Source: Colocasia esculenta
Lineage: Eukaryota; Streptophyta; Magnoliopsida; Alismatales; Araceae
NCBI GenBank assembly: GCA_014218235.1
Contig: CM024755.1
Coordinates: forward strand, 36,042,713-36,106,712
Length of the DNA: 64,000 bases
Direction: 5' to 3'
Under the pieces are notes generated by a model. That model was not told where the DNA came from. It saw only the letters and a list, made by a program, of their open reading frames with translations, and ran no database searches. The stretch's first letter is position 1. Every line of letters begins with the position of its first letter. Shown here piece after piece: positions 20,560-31,480 of the stretch. The position numbers and the translations under genes are program-made.

Positions 20560-21225
20560 AGAGTATCCGATAAGAAGGAGCCCCTTGTATGAACGGAGTC
20601 CCCCTTTTTTTTTGAGAAATATGTACAAATGGGGCATATTTGTGATTATATAGATATATTCTCGGGCAGAGTCTCTATTTGGGCAGAGATTCCACTAAGA
20701 AATACATTTATATAAACATGAAGTTTGTGATTATACGGATATGAATTTAGAGGGAACTTTGTCCGGGCAAGATTCCTCCTAAGAGACATATACGTATAGG
20801 CACAAATTTGTGATTTTATGGATATGTTCTTAGGGGAGTCTCCATTTGGGCAGAGTTTCCTCTAAGAAACATATACATAAGAACATAAATTTGTGAATAT
20901 ACGAATATGTTCTCGGACAGAACCTCCGCTTGGGCAGAGTTTCCTCTAAGAAACATATACATATAACACGAGTTTGTATTTACATGGATACGTCCCCTGA
21001 GAGAGATTTTTGCCCGGGTGAGATTCTCCTTAAGGAACATATTTGTATAATTACAAATTTGTGATCTTTATATATGTGTTCGTGGACGGAACCTCCGCTT
21101 GGGCAGAGTTTCGTCTTAAGAAACATATATATAACACAAATTTGCGAATATACGAATATGTCCTTAGGCAGAACCTCCGCTTAGGCAGAGTCTCCTCAAG
21201 AAAACATATACATATAAGCACAAAA
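20560..21225. repeat. about 100-bp tandem repeats in LTR A
   Basis: Diverged units with GGGCAGAGTTTCCTCTAAG and ACATATACATATAA blocks, homologous to 2919-3440. Short open frames reading FLRGNSAQAE belong to the repeat. Confidence 0.8.
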
Positions 21226-21589
21226 TCCACCATCCCAGAGACTCGCTCGATGGGCGGGGAGAACATGGGTATTTAAATACCATGTGTCCATAGAGACTCG
21301 CTCGATATGGACGGCATTTAAACCCCGGGAATATCACCCCACAGAGACTCGCTCGATGTGGGGGATGGAGATTAAGAAGGAATGCTGATGACGATTACGC
21401 CGACCGCTCTCCTCTCCGCGCCTGGCCTATCGGGCTAAAGAAGGGGATTTGTACCTTCACACCGGACGGGAGGGATTTGAGAATGAGAGAGGGAATGAGC
21501 AAATGCTTTTTTTTCTATTTTCCTGGGATTTTTCAACAGGGCTTCGCCGGAGCAAGTTGAAGACCCCCCTTTCCTTTGGAATAGGGGGG

Positions 21590-21597
21590 TATTTATA
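21590..21597 (-). promoter_or_regulatory. minus-strand TATA box (gag-pol direction) of 3' LTR A
   Basis: TATAAATA on the minus strand, about 50 bp from the palindrome array. In the 5' LTR the same box is at 42415-42422 and should start the genomic RNA. Confidence 0.6.
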
Positions 21598-21644
21598 GGG
21601 GTTTCGGCCCCTTACATGCGTGGGAGGGGGAGAGAGAGTGTGCC

Positions 21645-21895
21645 CCAACCGATGGTGACCTCATGATGAGGTCACCATCGGTTAGGGGAGATTCCCCCTT
21701 AACCGATGGTGACCTCATCATGAGGTCACCATCGGTTAGGGGCAACCGATGGTGACCTCATGCTTAGGTCACCATCGGTTAGCCCCTTAACCGATGGTGA
21801 CCTCATGTTGAGGTCACCATCGGTTAGGGGGAGACCCCCCCTTAACCGATGGTGACCTCATTGTGAGGTCACCATCGGTTAGGGGGACCTAACCG
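21645..21895. repeat. five 37-bp AACCGATGGTGACCTCAT palindromes between two TATA boxes
   Basis: Each unit has 18-bp arms AACCGATGGTGACCTCAT and its complement, with one to three unpaired central bases that differ from unit to unit (GATG, CATG, GCTT, GTTG, TGTG). Arms contain TGACCTCA and its inverse. The 5' LTR has four units (42470-42655). Confidence 0.92.
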
Positions 21896-21928
21896 ATGGA
21901 AAGAGAGGGGAGAGGGGGGGATTTTGTC

Positions 21929-21936
21929 TATAAATA
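21929..21936 (+). promoter_or_regulatory. plus-strand TATA box of LTR A, candidate promoter of the antisense PMD gene
   Basis: TATAAATA about 35 bp beyond the palindromes on the opposite strand to the gag-pol TATA. It points toward the PMD start at 22866, 0.9 kb downstream. Its copy in the 5' LTR is at 42684-42691 and points toward A2's PMD gene. Confidence 0.55.
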
Positions 21937-21973
21937 CCCCCCCTATACCCTCATTTCCAGGACTTGTTGGAGC

Positions 21974-22290
21974 CCGGAGGTGCTGCTGAAGTCCTGCTTG
22001 TTTTTTGGGGTTTCGCCCGACTTCTCGGAGTTTTGCCCGATCGGAGGGTGCCTTTGCAAGCCTCGGAGTTCTTCCTCGAGCTTGTTCTTTGTGCTTGTTC
22101 TTTGTATTCGGTCTATAGACCTTGTGCTGCCGGAGGTGCTGCTGGAGTCCGGCTCCGTTTCCTTGGCGCTTCGCCCCAACTTCTCGGAGTTCTGCCCGAT
22201 CAGAGGGTGCCTTTGCAAGCCTCGGAGTTCTTCCTCGAGCTTGTTCTTTGTACTTGTCCTTCGTACTCGGTCTATAGACCTTGTGCTGCC
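21974..22290. repeat. 160-bp imperfect direct duplication in U3 of LTR A
   Basis: Two copies (about 21974-22129 and 22130-22290) share TTCTCGGAGTT, GGGTGCCTTTGCAAGCCTCG and CGGTCTATAGACCTTGTGCTGCC. Both LTRs have it, so it predates the insertion. Frames open on both strands here are repeat-derived. Confidence 0.75.
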
Positions 22291-22679
22291 GGATTTTTCC
22301 GTGCTTCGTACTTTGGACGGAGACATGTTCTCCTTGTACTTTCATTTTAACCGGGACTCCGGGCACCATTTTAAGGGCCGGAACTCCCCTGCTGAATTTT
22401 GGGGAAGGATCCCGCTAATAAGTTTGTAACTTAAATAACCTTGGGGTCATTTTAAATCACAACTTTTTGGCCTCTGAGCAGGCTGCTGATAATGTATTGT
22501 AACCAGCCTGCTGATAACCAATATTTAATCTTCGTGGCCCAACGGCCCCTTTCATCATGTCCACGACTTGAACCGTCATCCGCCAAAATAGGCTTCAACT
22601 AGGCTAGTCGCCGGACCATCATCTGATGGATTTCGTAATTTCCGCTGAAATAAACGTGTCACACTTTTGCCGTTCAACA

Positions 22680-22695
22680 AATGCCCCCCACGGGA
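22680..22695 (-). other. PPT of element A
   Basis: On the minus strand it reads TGTCCCGTGGGGGGCATT, ending at the 3' LTR start TGTTGAACGG. It confirms that the left LTR is the 3' LTR. Confidence 0.87.
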
Positions 22696-22865
22696 CACGT
22701 GTCGGAACTGAAAGTGACGACACGCGACCCGTGTAAATCCTTGCTTTGCATTCCGGAGCATTTTTGTAGTGCTTTTGTTCCCGGATTTCTGCTCAGCTGG
22801 ATTTAGTGTCTTTTTCTTCTTCTGATTTCCTTTTTGTTTTACCTGTGGTTTCCCAGGCCTTCATC

Positions 22866-25800
22866 ATGCCTTTCAAGAAAAATTACTTGGCCCGTGACAA
22901 CCACAGCCAGAAGACCCGTGACGGGGTTGTTCCGAAAGGAATTATGATGCCTGCCCTGGCGAGGCCTCGTATCACTGAAGCCAATTTAGCCTCTCTGGAT
23001 AGTGGTTACCATGTAGTAGCAACCCTTAACCCTGAGGGTCTTGCTCCAAACGGCTCAGTGGATTACTCCCGCATTTGTCTTCAAAAGGGGACTTATCATT
23101 ATACACGGAGAGGAGGCTATCCAAGCCATTTCCCCTCTGACAGGGAATTATTTTCCTTCATCCAGGGGTTCATCCCACCCAATATGTCCGAGAATGATCC
23201 CTGTATTTCAGCCGAGAGAAGGTATCTGGAATTTGCCATTTTAAGGTTCCGGGATAGCCTCCTGGGTACCTGTGCCTTTTCCTACCCCAGTTTTCCTCTG
23301 GGGTATATGCCTTTGAAGAGGATGCCGACGGCTGATAACCTTGGCCCCTATAATCGTGACCTTGATTGTTATACTCGGTCACGGAAGCTGTCCCCTGTTA
23401 TCTGGAACTTGCAGAATCGCCATACAACTGCGATGGAGATCAATGGCACTTATTTGATGCCAGGTGATTCCCGGTATGCCGCTGGAAGTCATGACATCCG
23501 ATGTCTTTTGGATCGGATTATTGATTTCACTTCTCCCAGCTGGTATGGCCACTGGTCAGTTGTATCTTCTCATATCTTTCGTTATGGGGCCACAGAGTGG
23601 TTGACCGGTGTTTTGCACCATTATGGCGAGATCTTGAAGAAATCTGGCATCTATGGAGCTGTTGAGGCAGCTTTATATGATTATCCCTGTTACACAGGTG
23701 TTCTCCGAGGTTTGGTGGAGAGATTTAGCCCCAGATGGAATACCTTCGGGACGGCTGAGGGTGAAACTTCCATTGACTTATGGGGTTTTCACCAAATTTC
23801 AGGCCTGCCGATATCTGGGCTTTTTTATGAAGAAATTGTATTGGATGACTTGCACAGCCACCGCAGCAATGGCTCTGGCCAGTATTTCTATCCATATAGC
23901 CTCCGTTTCCTGACAAAAGTATGGCGGGACCTAGCCCGTGTCGGGAAAACAGACAAAGCATCCTCATCTTCCTCAACTATAAGAGTCAGTCAGAATGCCT
24001 GGCTTCGATATTTTTATAATGGGCCATTTTGCTTCTTCGAGGGCTTTTCAGTTGAGGGTCGCTGTTTAGAAGAATATCAGCAACTAGAAGTGAAGAAGCC
24101 TTCCCGGGGACGATTCATTTGTGCCCCGAAGGATATGGGTTGGAACCCTCGGCGGCTACCTGACCGCACTTATTTGGCCGCTTACTTAGTTTACTGGCTA
24201 TCCAGCTTTGTGGTTCCCCATGGCGAGGAAGAATATATTCGGCCAGGCCTTATTTATCCTGCTTGCCTTCTGGCAGAGGGCCGCCAACTTGCTTTGGCTC
24301 CTGCAGCACTAGCAAATATATTTCACGGGCTGGGATCGTTAAGTTCACATCCCAGTCCCCGAGATCGGAAGGTGCAGCTACCCACCCATTACTTGAGTGC
24401 TTGGGCCGGCCTGTTGCTGCCTAGTTTGTGTCAGACAATTGATTTGCCTCGCTCTTCAGCTCCATTAATTTTAATGTTCCGGAATCGTCCAGCTGGAGAT
24501 CCACTGACAGAGCTGATGAGTACTAGGTCCAGTTTATCTTTTCTGCCGAACAATGAGCAGGGGCTACTCCAATTCGACAATGCATCCCGGAGAACCAGGC
24601 CTTTCTGCACCCAGACCTCCGACGGGACACAATATTATTCAGCAAATAGCAATAACCCCAGCCAATCTGTGTATCAGGACTGGCTATGCTGTATTCGGCC
24701 CGGAGTATTGGTATATCGCGTGGGATCGACTCTTATCACTGAGCCTTATTATCCTTCGCGATTTGCCAGAAATTTGGGTATGATCAGTCTATCCCGCCAC
24801 CTGCGGAATTTCCATTGTCACTCCGACTCCAACGCGGCCATGATGTTCACATGACGGCAGCAAGTTGGTGGAATTATTTCCGTCGTCCTGAAACAGGTTC
24901 AGCATGTGCCCTTCCTGCGCCAGGAATGACGGGACATATGGATATCTTTTATGCCAGATGGTGGTTTGACCGGAGCGGTATTTTCCGACTCTCCCCTGGC
25001 AAAATAAGGGAGAGGGAGGACTCTCGGCTTGTGCAGTACAGCTTATCCCCGGTCTTCATTGACGAGGCATATCTTAACCGGCACTTTTCCAGCATAGCAG
25101 CTTCATATAAGAGGCGCTACGATGCCAGTGTGTCACACAGTACCAAGGCCGAAAATGACAGGTATTATTATCAGGGGGAGATACCGCTCCTGGCATCCAT
25201 AGAGCTGTTTTGGACAAAAGCCCCGGTCGCCAGCGATGATTCTTCACCGTATTGCTGGTGGAATCATTTATTATCTGACTGCGGTCACTCTCCTACAGTA
25301 TCTTTGTTGACAAAGTTACCTCCAGAGAGCATCGGCCATCCCGGATGGACACGATGGGAAAGACATCTTATTAATGTAATTGGCAATATTGGGCCTCTGG
25401 AATATATCCCTCGGCTGGAAAATGCCAAGACATTTCAAGATGTTCAGGATATTATGAAGAGAGTGGGGGAAGCTTGTAGCACCACCTTCCTTCAGCTGGT
25501 ACCAAAGCCTTTATCAGAGTCAGCACGTAAGCCACCCCTTTTTCCCTTCTTCTTCCTTTTTTCTTTTCTTTCTTCTCTTTTTTTTTCATGGTGACCTTGT
25601 CTTCCAGCTACTCCCGCTTTGAGGATTAACGGGGATAGGGGCGACGGGACTCGCCCCGGCGCTCCTTCTTCCTCTACCAATAGAAGAGCTGAGAAGGCCA
25701 AAGAGGTTGCATATGCCTCTTCGAGCGGTATACTCTTTTGAGATTCCCCCGCCTCCTTTTTTTATCATCAGTTCTCATATTAATTTCTTCCATATTTTCC

Positions 25801-27269
25801 TGCACTAGATGATGAAACTGATGAGGCGGGCGCCGGCTCACCCCTTCCAGATGAGTGTGGTTCTCCGCCCGAAAGTCCCTCTATTTTTCATAGAGAGGGA
25901 AACGGGAGCACTCTGCAGGCTATGGCAGATCCTTTGCCCGGAGAGGGGACTGATGGTGCTCCCTCTCATTTTGCATTTTCTGGGGTGGTAGATGCCGATG
26001 TTGACTGCCCAAGATTCACATATGCTGAACTGGGAGCTTCAGAAGGAGAGTATTCTTCTGCCCCCGTTGAGGTCTATATCCCGAGACCTGTGGAGGAGCC
26101 TCCTGTAGGGACGACTTCTTTTGGTGAGCCGATTTTCTCAAGCCCGTATATATTCTTTCATGACATATTTCTTTTTATGACGAATCCTCCTCCCTTGCTG
26201 TATTTGCTTTTAAAAGGGGCAGAATTCTGTGATCAATTGTTTGGCTGGGGAACGACAGATTCATATTCTGTCTCAGGGGCGAACTTCTCCATCCCGAGTT
26301 GGGGAATTTCAATGAGCCCGTTTTTGGACTTGCCAGCTCAATCTGCCTTTCAAGTGGGCGATACCACAAGTGGAGGCGGAGGTCTTCACCAGGCAGATGC
26401 TGCCTATGTTCCTCCAACCTTCCCATATGATGGGGAACAATTTTATGCAACTTCGCCATATTTTCCCAGCTCCTTTCAAAATCCGCATCCTGGACCATCC
26501 CATCTCGCCCAACCTTCAGAATCTGAGGCTGAGGAGGAAGGCGAAATTCCCGCCCCAGGTGAGAAGAGCCGAGCTTTATGCCTTGCATTTTTTGACTTGG
26601 TGTTTTATCAGCTTTGTCTTGCTAACAGCCTTTTTCTTTGCTGCTGATTTCTCTTCTGGGGCAGACATTGTGCCGAATCTTGACGAGGAGAACTCTCCGC
26701 CCTTGGAGGTTGGTGCTCCCCCCGAGCATGGTATAAGATGGCCTGAAGGGACGCAACCAGCCCCGCATTTTGCTGATGATGGCTGCTGGGAATTCCTTGT
26801 TGGCCGAATAACGGCATTGGCAGATTCCACAGACCCGGCGCCCATTGAAGTTATTCGAGAGGCGCTGGAGCAACATACGGGATCCGCCTTTAGCATGGGA
26901 GTCCAGCAGGAGCGTTGGATGAATTTCATCACCGATGTTTGGAACAGGGTGTACACCCGTCAGGTTGAGACGACCTGGGCCGAGCGATTTGAAGCTCTGG
27001 AGAGCGATGCTGAAGCTGATGATCCCCAGGCTGCTGAAGTGCGCAAGCGTCAGAAGACGCGAGAGCTGCGGATGGCTCGGCTGGAACGCGAGCTTGGCGA
27101 GGCAATATCTTGTCAGGCCCGAGATGCCGAAAATGGAGTTGAGGGTCCCGAAGAGGAAGGCCTCCGTACTAGAGATAGGAACGGCTCTCGCCGGCCCGGA
27201 TCTTCCAAAGCTAGGAAGGCAGAGCGGCTGCAGAAGAAGGCACCCTCTTGGCTTTGTTTCTCAACATAG
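22866..27269 (+). CDS. plant mobile domain (PMD) protein gene, antisense in element A, five predicted exons, one frameshift
   Basis: The N-terminal 600 residues match the plant mobile domain (aminotransferase-like, MAIN/MAIL-related) family: WYGHWSVVSSHIF, EAALYDYPCYTGVLRGLVERF, NTFGTAEGETSIDLWGFHQISGLPI cut into its usual blocks, and LTKVWRDL. Predicted exons: 22866-25526, 25608-25727, 25809-26123, 26217-26558, 26665-27269. All four introns are GT-AG and phase 1, with the same positions in A2. A 1-nt deletion near 24777 breaks exon 1. Restoring one base makes the summed length a multiple of three (about 1347 codons). C-terminal exons are Pro/Ser/Glu-rich and end in a charged helix (RKRQKTRELRMARLERELGEA) and a basic tail. 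PMD proteins act in nuclear silencing; what this copy does is unknown. ATG at 22866 is chosen because A's longer frame begins at a non-ATG codon. Confidence 0.85.
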
Positions 27270-27471
27270 CCTTTGTGTATTAGGCTTGTTGTCCTGATTT
27301 GTTTGTTGTTTTTTTTTTTTTTAAATAGTGTGTGACTATCTGTCACCCCTTATGAATATGTAACAGAGTGACTTATGACTTTATGAATATGAATATGAAG
27401 GACAAGGAAATTCCTTCTTTCATTTTCTGTCTCTTTTTTTCTTCTTTTTTTTTTTTTACATTACCAACCTT

Positions 27472-27690
27472 AGCGCCCTTTCGGGTTTTCACCAAGATCG
27501 GCCCCCTTTAGCTTTTTCCAACGCGCCCTTTCGGGTTTTCGCGTTGAGGGGTTATCCATTTTTGCCTGAAGCGCCCTTTCGGGTTTTCACCTCAGCTGGA
27601 TTTTTTGATCTTTTTACCCTCAAGTATACAGTGGGCCGTATACTTAAGTCCATCGGGGTATCTCTATTTTTAACCCCCTTTTTATTTCTT
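27472..27690 (+). repeat. GGGTTTTCAC hairpin cluster, element A copy 1
   Basis: It lies 200 bp past the PMD stop. The middle hairpin is CAACG/CGTTG-type and the long hairpin is AAGTATAC agtgggcc GTATACTT (27622-27645), inside outer CT.AAG/CTTAAG pairing. The arm sequence differs wholly from the B1 copies, yet the stem is kept. Confidence 0.87.
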
Positions 27691-27879
27691 TCTCTTTTTT
27701 TCTATGCCAAGGCCGTCGAGGACTCAACTGACTTGGATGGCTGGATGGCCAAAGGTTTGGTTTGGAGTGAGTGATGGTTTCAAAGTGTGGTTTGAGATTT
27801 GAATATGGCCAATGATTGGAAATTCGGATTTGGAATTTGGTTTTGGAATTTGGATTTGGATGTGGATTTGGGTTTGCAT

Positions 27880-28230
27880 ATGAGTATGTTGGGTGACTTG
27901 GGTCACCTTTGTGGTATTTTGGGTTTGGGTTTGGATATGGATATGTTGGGTGACTTGGGTCACCTTTGTGGTATTTTGGATTTGGGTTTGGATATGGATA
28001 TGTTGGGTGACTTGGGTCACCTTTGTGGTATTTTGGATTTGGGTTTGGATATGGATATGTTGGGTGACTTGGGTCACCTTTGTGGTATTTTGGATTTGGG
28101 TTTGGATATGGATATGTTGGGTGACTTGGGTCACCTTTGTGGTATTTTGGGTTTGGGTTTGGATATGGATATGTTGGGTGACTTGGGTCACCTTTGTGGT
28201 ATTTTGGATTTGGGTTTGGATATGAATATG
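27880..28230 (+). repeat. 57-bp tandem repeats, six units, each with a GGTGAC/GTCACC hairpin
   Basis: The unit TTGGGTGACTTGGGTCACC is followed by TTTGTGGTATTTTGGATTTGGG and ATATGGATATG. Units are nearly identical. A2 has only one or two degenerate units at 47790-47900, so the array expanded in A. The open frames across it on both strands (19-residue period) are not genes. Confidence 0.88.
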
Positions 28231-28359
28231 AGAGTTGGGTATGATTTAGCCCTGGACTTGGTTTTGAATGGGCTCTGGAATGGTATTTATCATTTGGCTT
28301 TGGGATTTGAATTTGCCCCTTCTTGATGGCTTGGTGCCAGGCTAAAGGGGTTTACAATT

Positions 28360-28772
28360 GGATTTGAATGGCTGGAGAGGAAAAAGCCTTCCTGCCTTTG
28401 TTTCACAGCACAACATTTGTATATTGGGCTTGTTGCCTTGATCTCTTTTCTATGTGGTATCTGTCACCCTCTACAAGTTTGTAATGTGGCGACTTGTATG
28501 AATGGAGGACTGAAGAATCTTCTTTTCATCATTTCATCATTTTTTTTGTCACATTACCAGCCTTAGCGCCCTTTCGGGTTTTCACCAAGACTGGCCCCCT
28601 TTAGCTTTTTCCAACGCGCCCTTTCGGGTTTTCACGTTGAGGGGTTATCCATTTTTGCCTGAAGCGCCCTCTCGGGTTTTCGCCTCAGCTGGATTTTTGA
28701 TCTTTTTACCCTTAAGCACACAAGGAATCGTATACTTAAGTCCATCGGGGTATCTCTATTTTTAACCCCCTT
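28360..28772 (+). repeat. second copy of PMD 3' end plus GGGTTTTCAC cluster
   Basis: 28370-28520 repeats 27225-27420: the PSCLCF codons, the stop region, TGTATATTGGGCTTGTTGCCTTGAT and ATCTGTCACCCTCT. It is followed by a second hairpin cluster (28560-28772). A2 shows the same double arrangement (47220-47640 and 48040-48450), so the duplication is older than both insertions. Confidence 0.82.
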
Positions 28773-29019
28773 TTCTCTTCTTTTTTTTTTGAAGATTTGA
28801 CTGGCTCAGATAATCAAGCGGGTGATGGCCTGGTTCTAAAACCGGTAGTGAACTGGGATGGAGTGGGTGGTGAGGTGGTGATGGAATGGGTGGTGAACTG
28901 GGATGGGATGGTTGATGGCTTCTGAGCGTGAAGATTTTTTCTTTACTTTTGGATATTGTTATGGGCTTTGGTATGGAGTTTGGGTTTGGATTTGGGGTTT
29001 AGGTTATTTCAGTTTTGGT

Positions 29020-29700
29020 TTTGGATTTGACATAGCCTACCTTTTTGGTTTGCCGGCTATGGTTTGGGTATTTGGATTTGACATAGCCTACCTTTTTGGT
29101 TTGCTGGCTATGGTTTGAGTATGGTTTTGACATAGCCTACCTTTTTGGTTTGCTGGCTATGGTTTTGGGTATTTTGGATTTGATATAGCCTACCTTTTTG
29201 GTTTGCTGGCTATGGTTTTGGTATTTGGATTTGATATAGCCTACCTTTTTGGTTTGCTGGCTATGGTTTGGGTATTTGGATTTGATATAGCCTACCTTTT
29301 TGGTTTGCTGGCTATGGTTTTGGTATGGTTTTGACATAGCCTACCTTTTTGGTTTGTTGGCTATGGTTTTGGTATGGTTTTGACATAGCCTACCTTTTTG
29401 GTTTGCTGGCTATGGTTTGGGTATTTGGATTTGACATAGCCTACCTTTTTGGTTTGCTGGCTATGGTTTGAGTATGGTTTTGACATAGCCTACCTTTTTG
29501 GTTTGCTGGCTATGGTTTTGGGTATTTTGGATCTGATATAGCCTACCTTTTTGGTTTGCTGGCTATGGTTTTGGTATTTGGATTTGATATAGCCTACCTT
29601 TTTGGTTTGCTGGCTATGGTTTGGGTATTTGGATTTGATATAGCCTACCTTTTTTGGTTTGCTGGCTATGGTTTGGGTATTTGGGTTTGACATTGTTTAG
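29020..29700 (+). repeat. CATAGCC/GGCTATG hairpin array, about 15 units
   Basis: Units CATAGCCTACCTTTTTGGTTTGCTGGCTATG about 42-46 bp apart (first 29031-29061). The 7-bp arms differ from the TTAGCC/GGCTAA arms of B2 by paired changes. A 360-bp higher-order repeat is visible (29100-29340 resembles 29460-29690). It adjoins the integrase end. Confidence 0.88.
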
Positions 29701-29912
29701 CATTGTAGCTTGGAACCTCATTTGGCGGGATAAGCAAAATAAGCCTCCATTTTTCATTGAATTTTCCCTTTTTTCTCTTTTTTTTTGTTCATACATGGAA
29801 TGCCCTTGGCTTCATGCTTGGTAGGGACTGAAAGGTTTGGGATATATGACGGGCAGGTGGAAATTTGATTCCTTTGCCCCCATCTATGGCAAAACTTTCA
29901 TCATCATTTTTT

Positions 29913-31091
29913 TTATTTTCTTTCGGCTTCGAGCCCTTTTTGGGTGATCGTTTTTTGTTTTGGTGGTTGGCCAGGAAATTCATGTTCTGGCGCATGATAC
30001 AATTTCAGGTGTTTCCCGTTAAGCGGGGGAAAGGGCACATTACCTTTATGGTCAACTAGCCGATATGCGCCTCCTTCATATGCCAGAGTGACGATATATG
30101 GACCGAGCCAAGTGGGTTGAAGTTTGCCACATGACTTTCCGGCCATTGCTTCTCTGCATTTGACCATGACAAGATCCCCTTGCTTAAAAGCTCTGGGTCT
30201 TGCTAATTTGTCGAATGCTCGAACCATTCTAGCCTGATATATTTGGAGAGACTTGTATGCTTCAAGGCGCCTTCCTTCTAGATTGGAGAGCTCCTCAAGT
30301 CTCCTTTCTATTTGGTCTTGATCTTGATTTTGTAGTTCACCTTGGATTGCCACCCGATAGGATGCCATTTCAATTTCTATAGGGATCATGGCCTCAGCTC
30401 CGTATACCAAGGAGAAGGGCGAACATCCGGTAGGGGTTTTATACACAGTTCGATAAGCCCACAAGGCTTCATGAACCTTTTCTCCCCATTCCCGCTTTCT
30501 GTTGCCGACTATCTTGGCGAGCAATTTACAGAGGGTTTTATTGAAGGCTTCTGCCAACCCATTTGCCTGTGGATTATATACTGACGATGTCCTCCAATCA
30601 ATATGGAATTTCGCCGCCAAGGCATATATTGTTTTATTTCTGAATTGTGACCCATTATCAGATATGATCCTGTGAGGAGTCCCAAATCTGTATATTATGT
30701 TTTGCTTGACAAATTTGGCGACTGATTCTCCGGTTACCTCCCTTAATGGGATAGCTTCAGCCCACCGAGAGAAATAATCTGTGGCAGCCAGTATGAACTT
30801 GTGGCCTTGAGATGAGGGTGGGAATGGTCCCACAATATCCATACCCCATTCGGCGAACGGCCATGTTGGCGCAGTGGGGTGTAATACATTTGGTGATTTC
30901 CTTGGTATAGGGCCAAATGCTTGGCACTGATGACATGTACGGGCATATTGGATGCAATCCGCATACATGGTAGGCCAGTAGAAGCCTTTTAACTTGATAT
31001 TGATTTTCATCTTTTCTCCTGCTTGGTGTGCACCACACAGCCCGGAGTGAACTTCTTTCATGATGATTTTGGCTTCTTTGGGGATAAGCAT
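29913..31091 (-). CDS. integrase of element A
   Basis: An intact 392-residue frame. The N-terminal zinc-binding part has His at VHSGLCGAH and Cys at CHQC. The catalytic core has D in WGMDIVGPF, D in ISDNGSQF and E in NGLAEAF, with 35 residues between the last two. The C-terminal part holds TWLGPYIV (GPY/F module) and no chromodomain, ending in a basic tail. It is cut from the upstream RNase H frame by a single-base shift near 31085. It inserts element DNA into the genome. The best-preserved enzyme in the window. Confidence 0.93.
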   Translation of the reverse strand: MLIPKEAKIIMKEVHSGLCGAHQAGEKMKINIKLKGFYWPTMYADCIQYARTCHQCQAFGPIPRKSPNVLHPTAPTWPFAEWGMDIVGPFPPSSQGHKFILAATDYFSRWAEAIPLREVTGESVAKFVKQNIIYRFGTPHRIISDNGSQFRNKTIYALAAKFHIDWRTSSVYNPQANGLAEAFNKTLCKLLAKIVGNRKREWGEKVHEALWAYRTVYKTPTGCSPFSLVYGAEAMIPIEIEMASYRVAIQGELQNQDQDQIERRLEELSNLEGRRLEAYKSLQIYQARMVRAFDKLARPRAFKQGDLVMVKCREAMAGKSCGKLQPTWLGPYIVTLAYEGGAYRLVDHKGNVPFPPLNGKHLKLYHAPEHEFPGQPPKQKTITQKGLEAERK

Positions 31092-31480
31092 CTGAGGAGC
31101 ACTGGTCCTTTCTTTTCATGGACCAGCTTATATAGTTGATCTGCTATTATTTGATATGATGTAGCCCTACGTAAGAGCTGAATTCTTTGTGCTCGATCAG
31201 AAGGTAGCCAACCTCCCTTGATTTTAATAATCGGCTCGCGCCAATCTTCAGATTCATTTGTTGTATCTTGCTCTATAGTATGTGCTTCTTCAATCGTAAC
31301 ATTAGACTCAGCGTCGAGAATACTCGGCATGAGCCTTCTGTGACGGACACTTATGTCCAATTCCCCTTCAGGAGGCAATTTTATAGCAGAGGCCAATTTG
31401 GCCAAAGCATCAGCCTGAGAATTTTCACTTCTCGGCACATGAGATATGTCGAAGAAGTTGAATTTTTCTTTGAGCTTCAT
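31058..31480 (-). pseudogene. end of second RNase H and RNase H-INT linker (element A)
   Basis: FFDISHVPRSENSQADALAKLAS is the last conserved block of an archaeal-like RNase H, including its final Asp, shown here in pieces: SHVPRSEN, QADALAKLAS. An acidic linker and the LLRRATSYQIIADQLYKLV segment that precedes integrase follow. It is separated from the preceding frame by a shift near 31490 and from INT by another. Confidence 0.85.

Larger units (their letters stand above)
19151..22679 (-). mobile_element. 3' LTR of element A (outer 108 bp missing)
   Basis: It ends CGTTCAACA at 22679 beside the PPT. The other end begins ATGCTTTGATTTG, matching position 40031 of the other LTR rather than TGTTGACACG. 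It holds GTCCG hairpins (19240-19385), tandem repeats (20560-21225), divergent TATA boxes (21590 minus, 21929 plus), five CCGATGG palindromes (21645-21895) and a 160-bp duplication (21974-22290). Confidence 0.9.

Noticed and set aside
22806..22865. Longer PMD start (20 extra residues)
   Set aside because: It begins at a non-ATG codon and contains a good splice acceptor (TTTCCCAG). The ATG at 22866 is the likelier start.
27724..28326. Long open frames on both strands (155 and 175 codons) over the 57-bp repeats
   Set aside because: The unit length is a multiple of three and stop-free, so all copies stay open. The protein is a strict 19-residue repeat with no start context or homologue.
29137..29693. 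Minus-strand frames SKYQNHSQQTKKVGYIK
   Set aside because: Products of the CATAGCC hairpin array. The repeat period happens to stay in phase.
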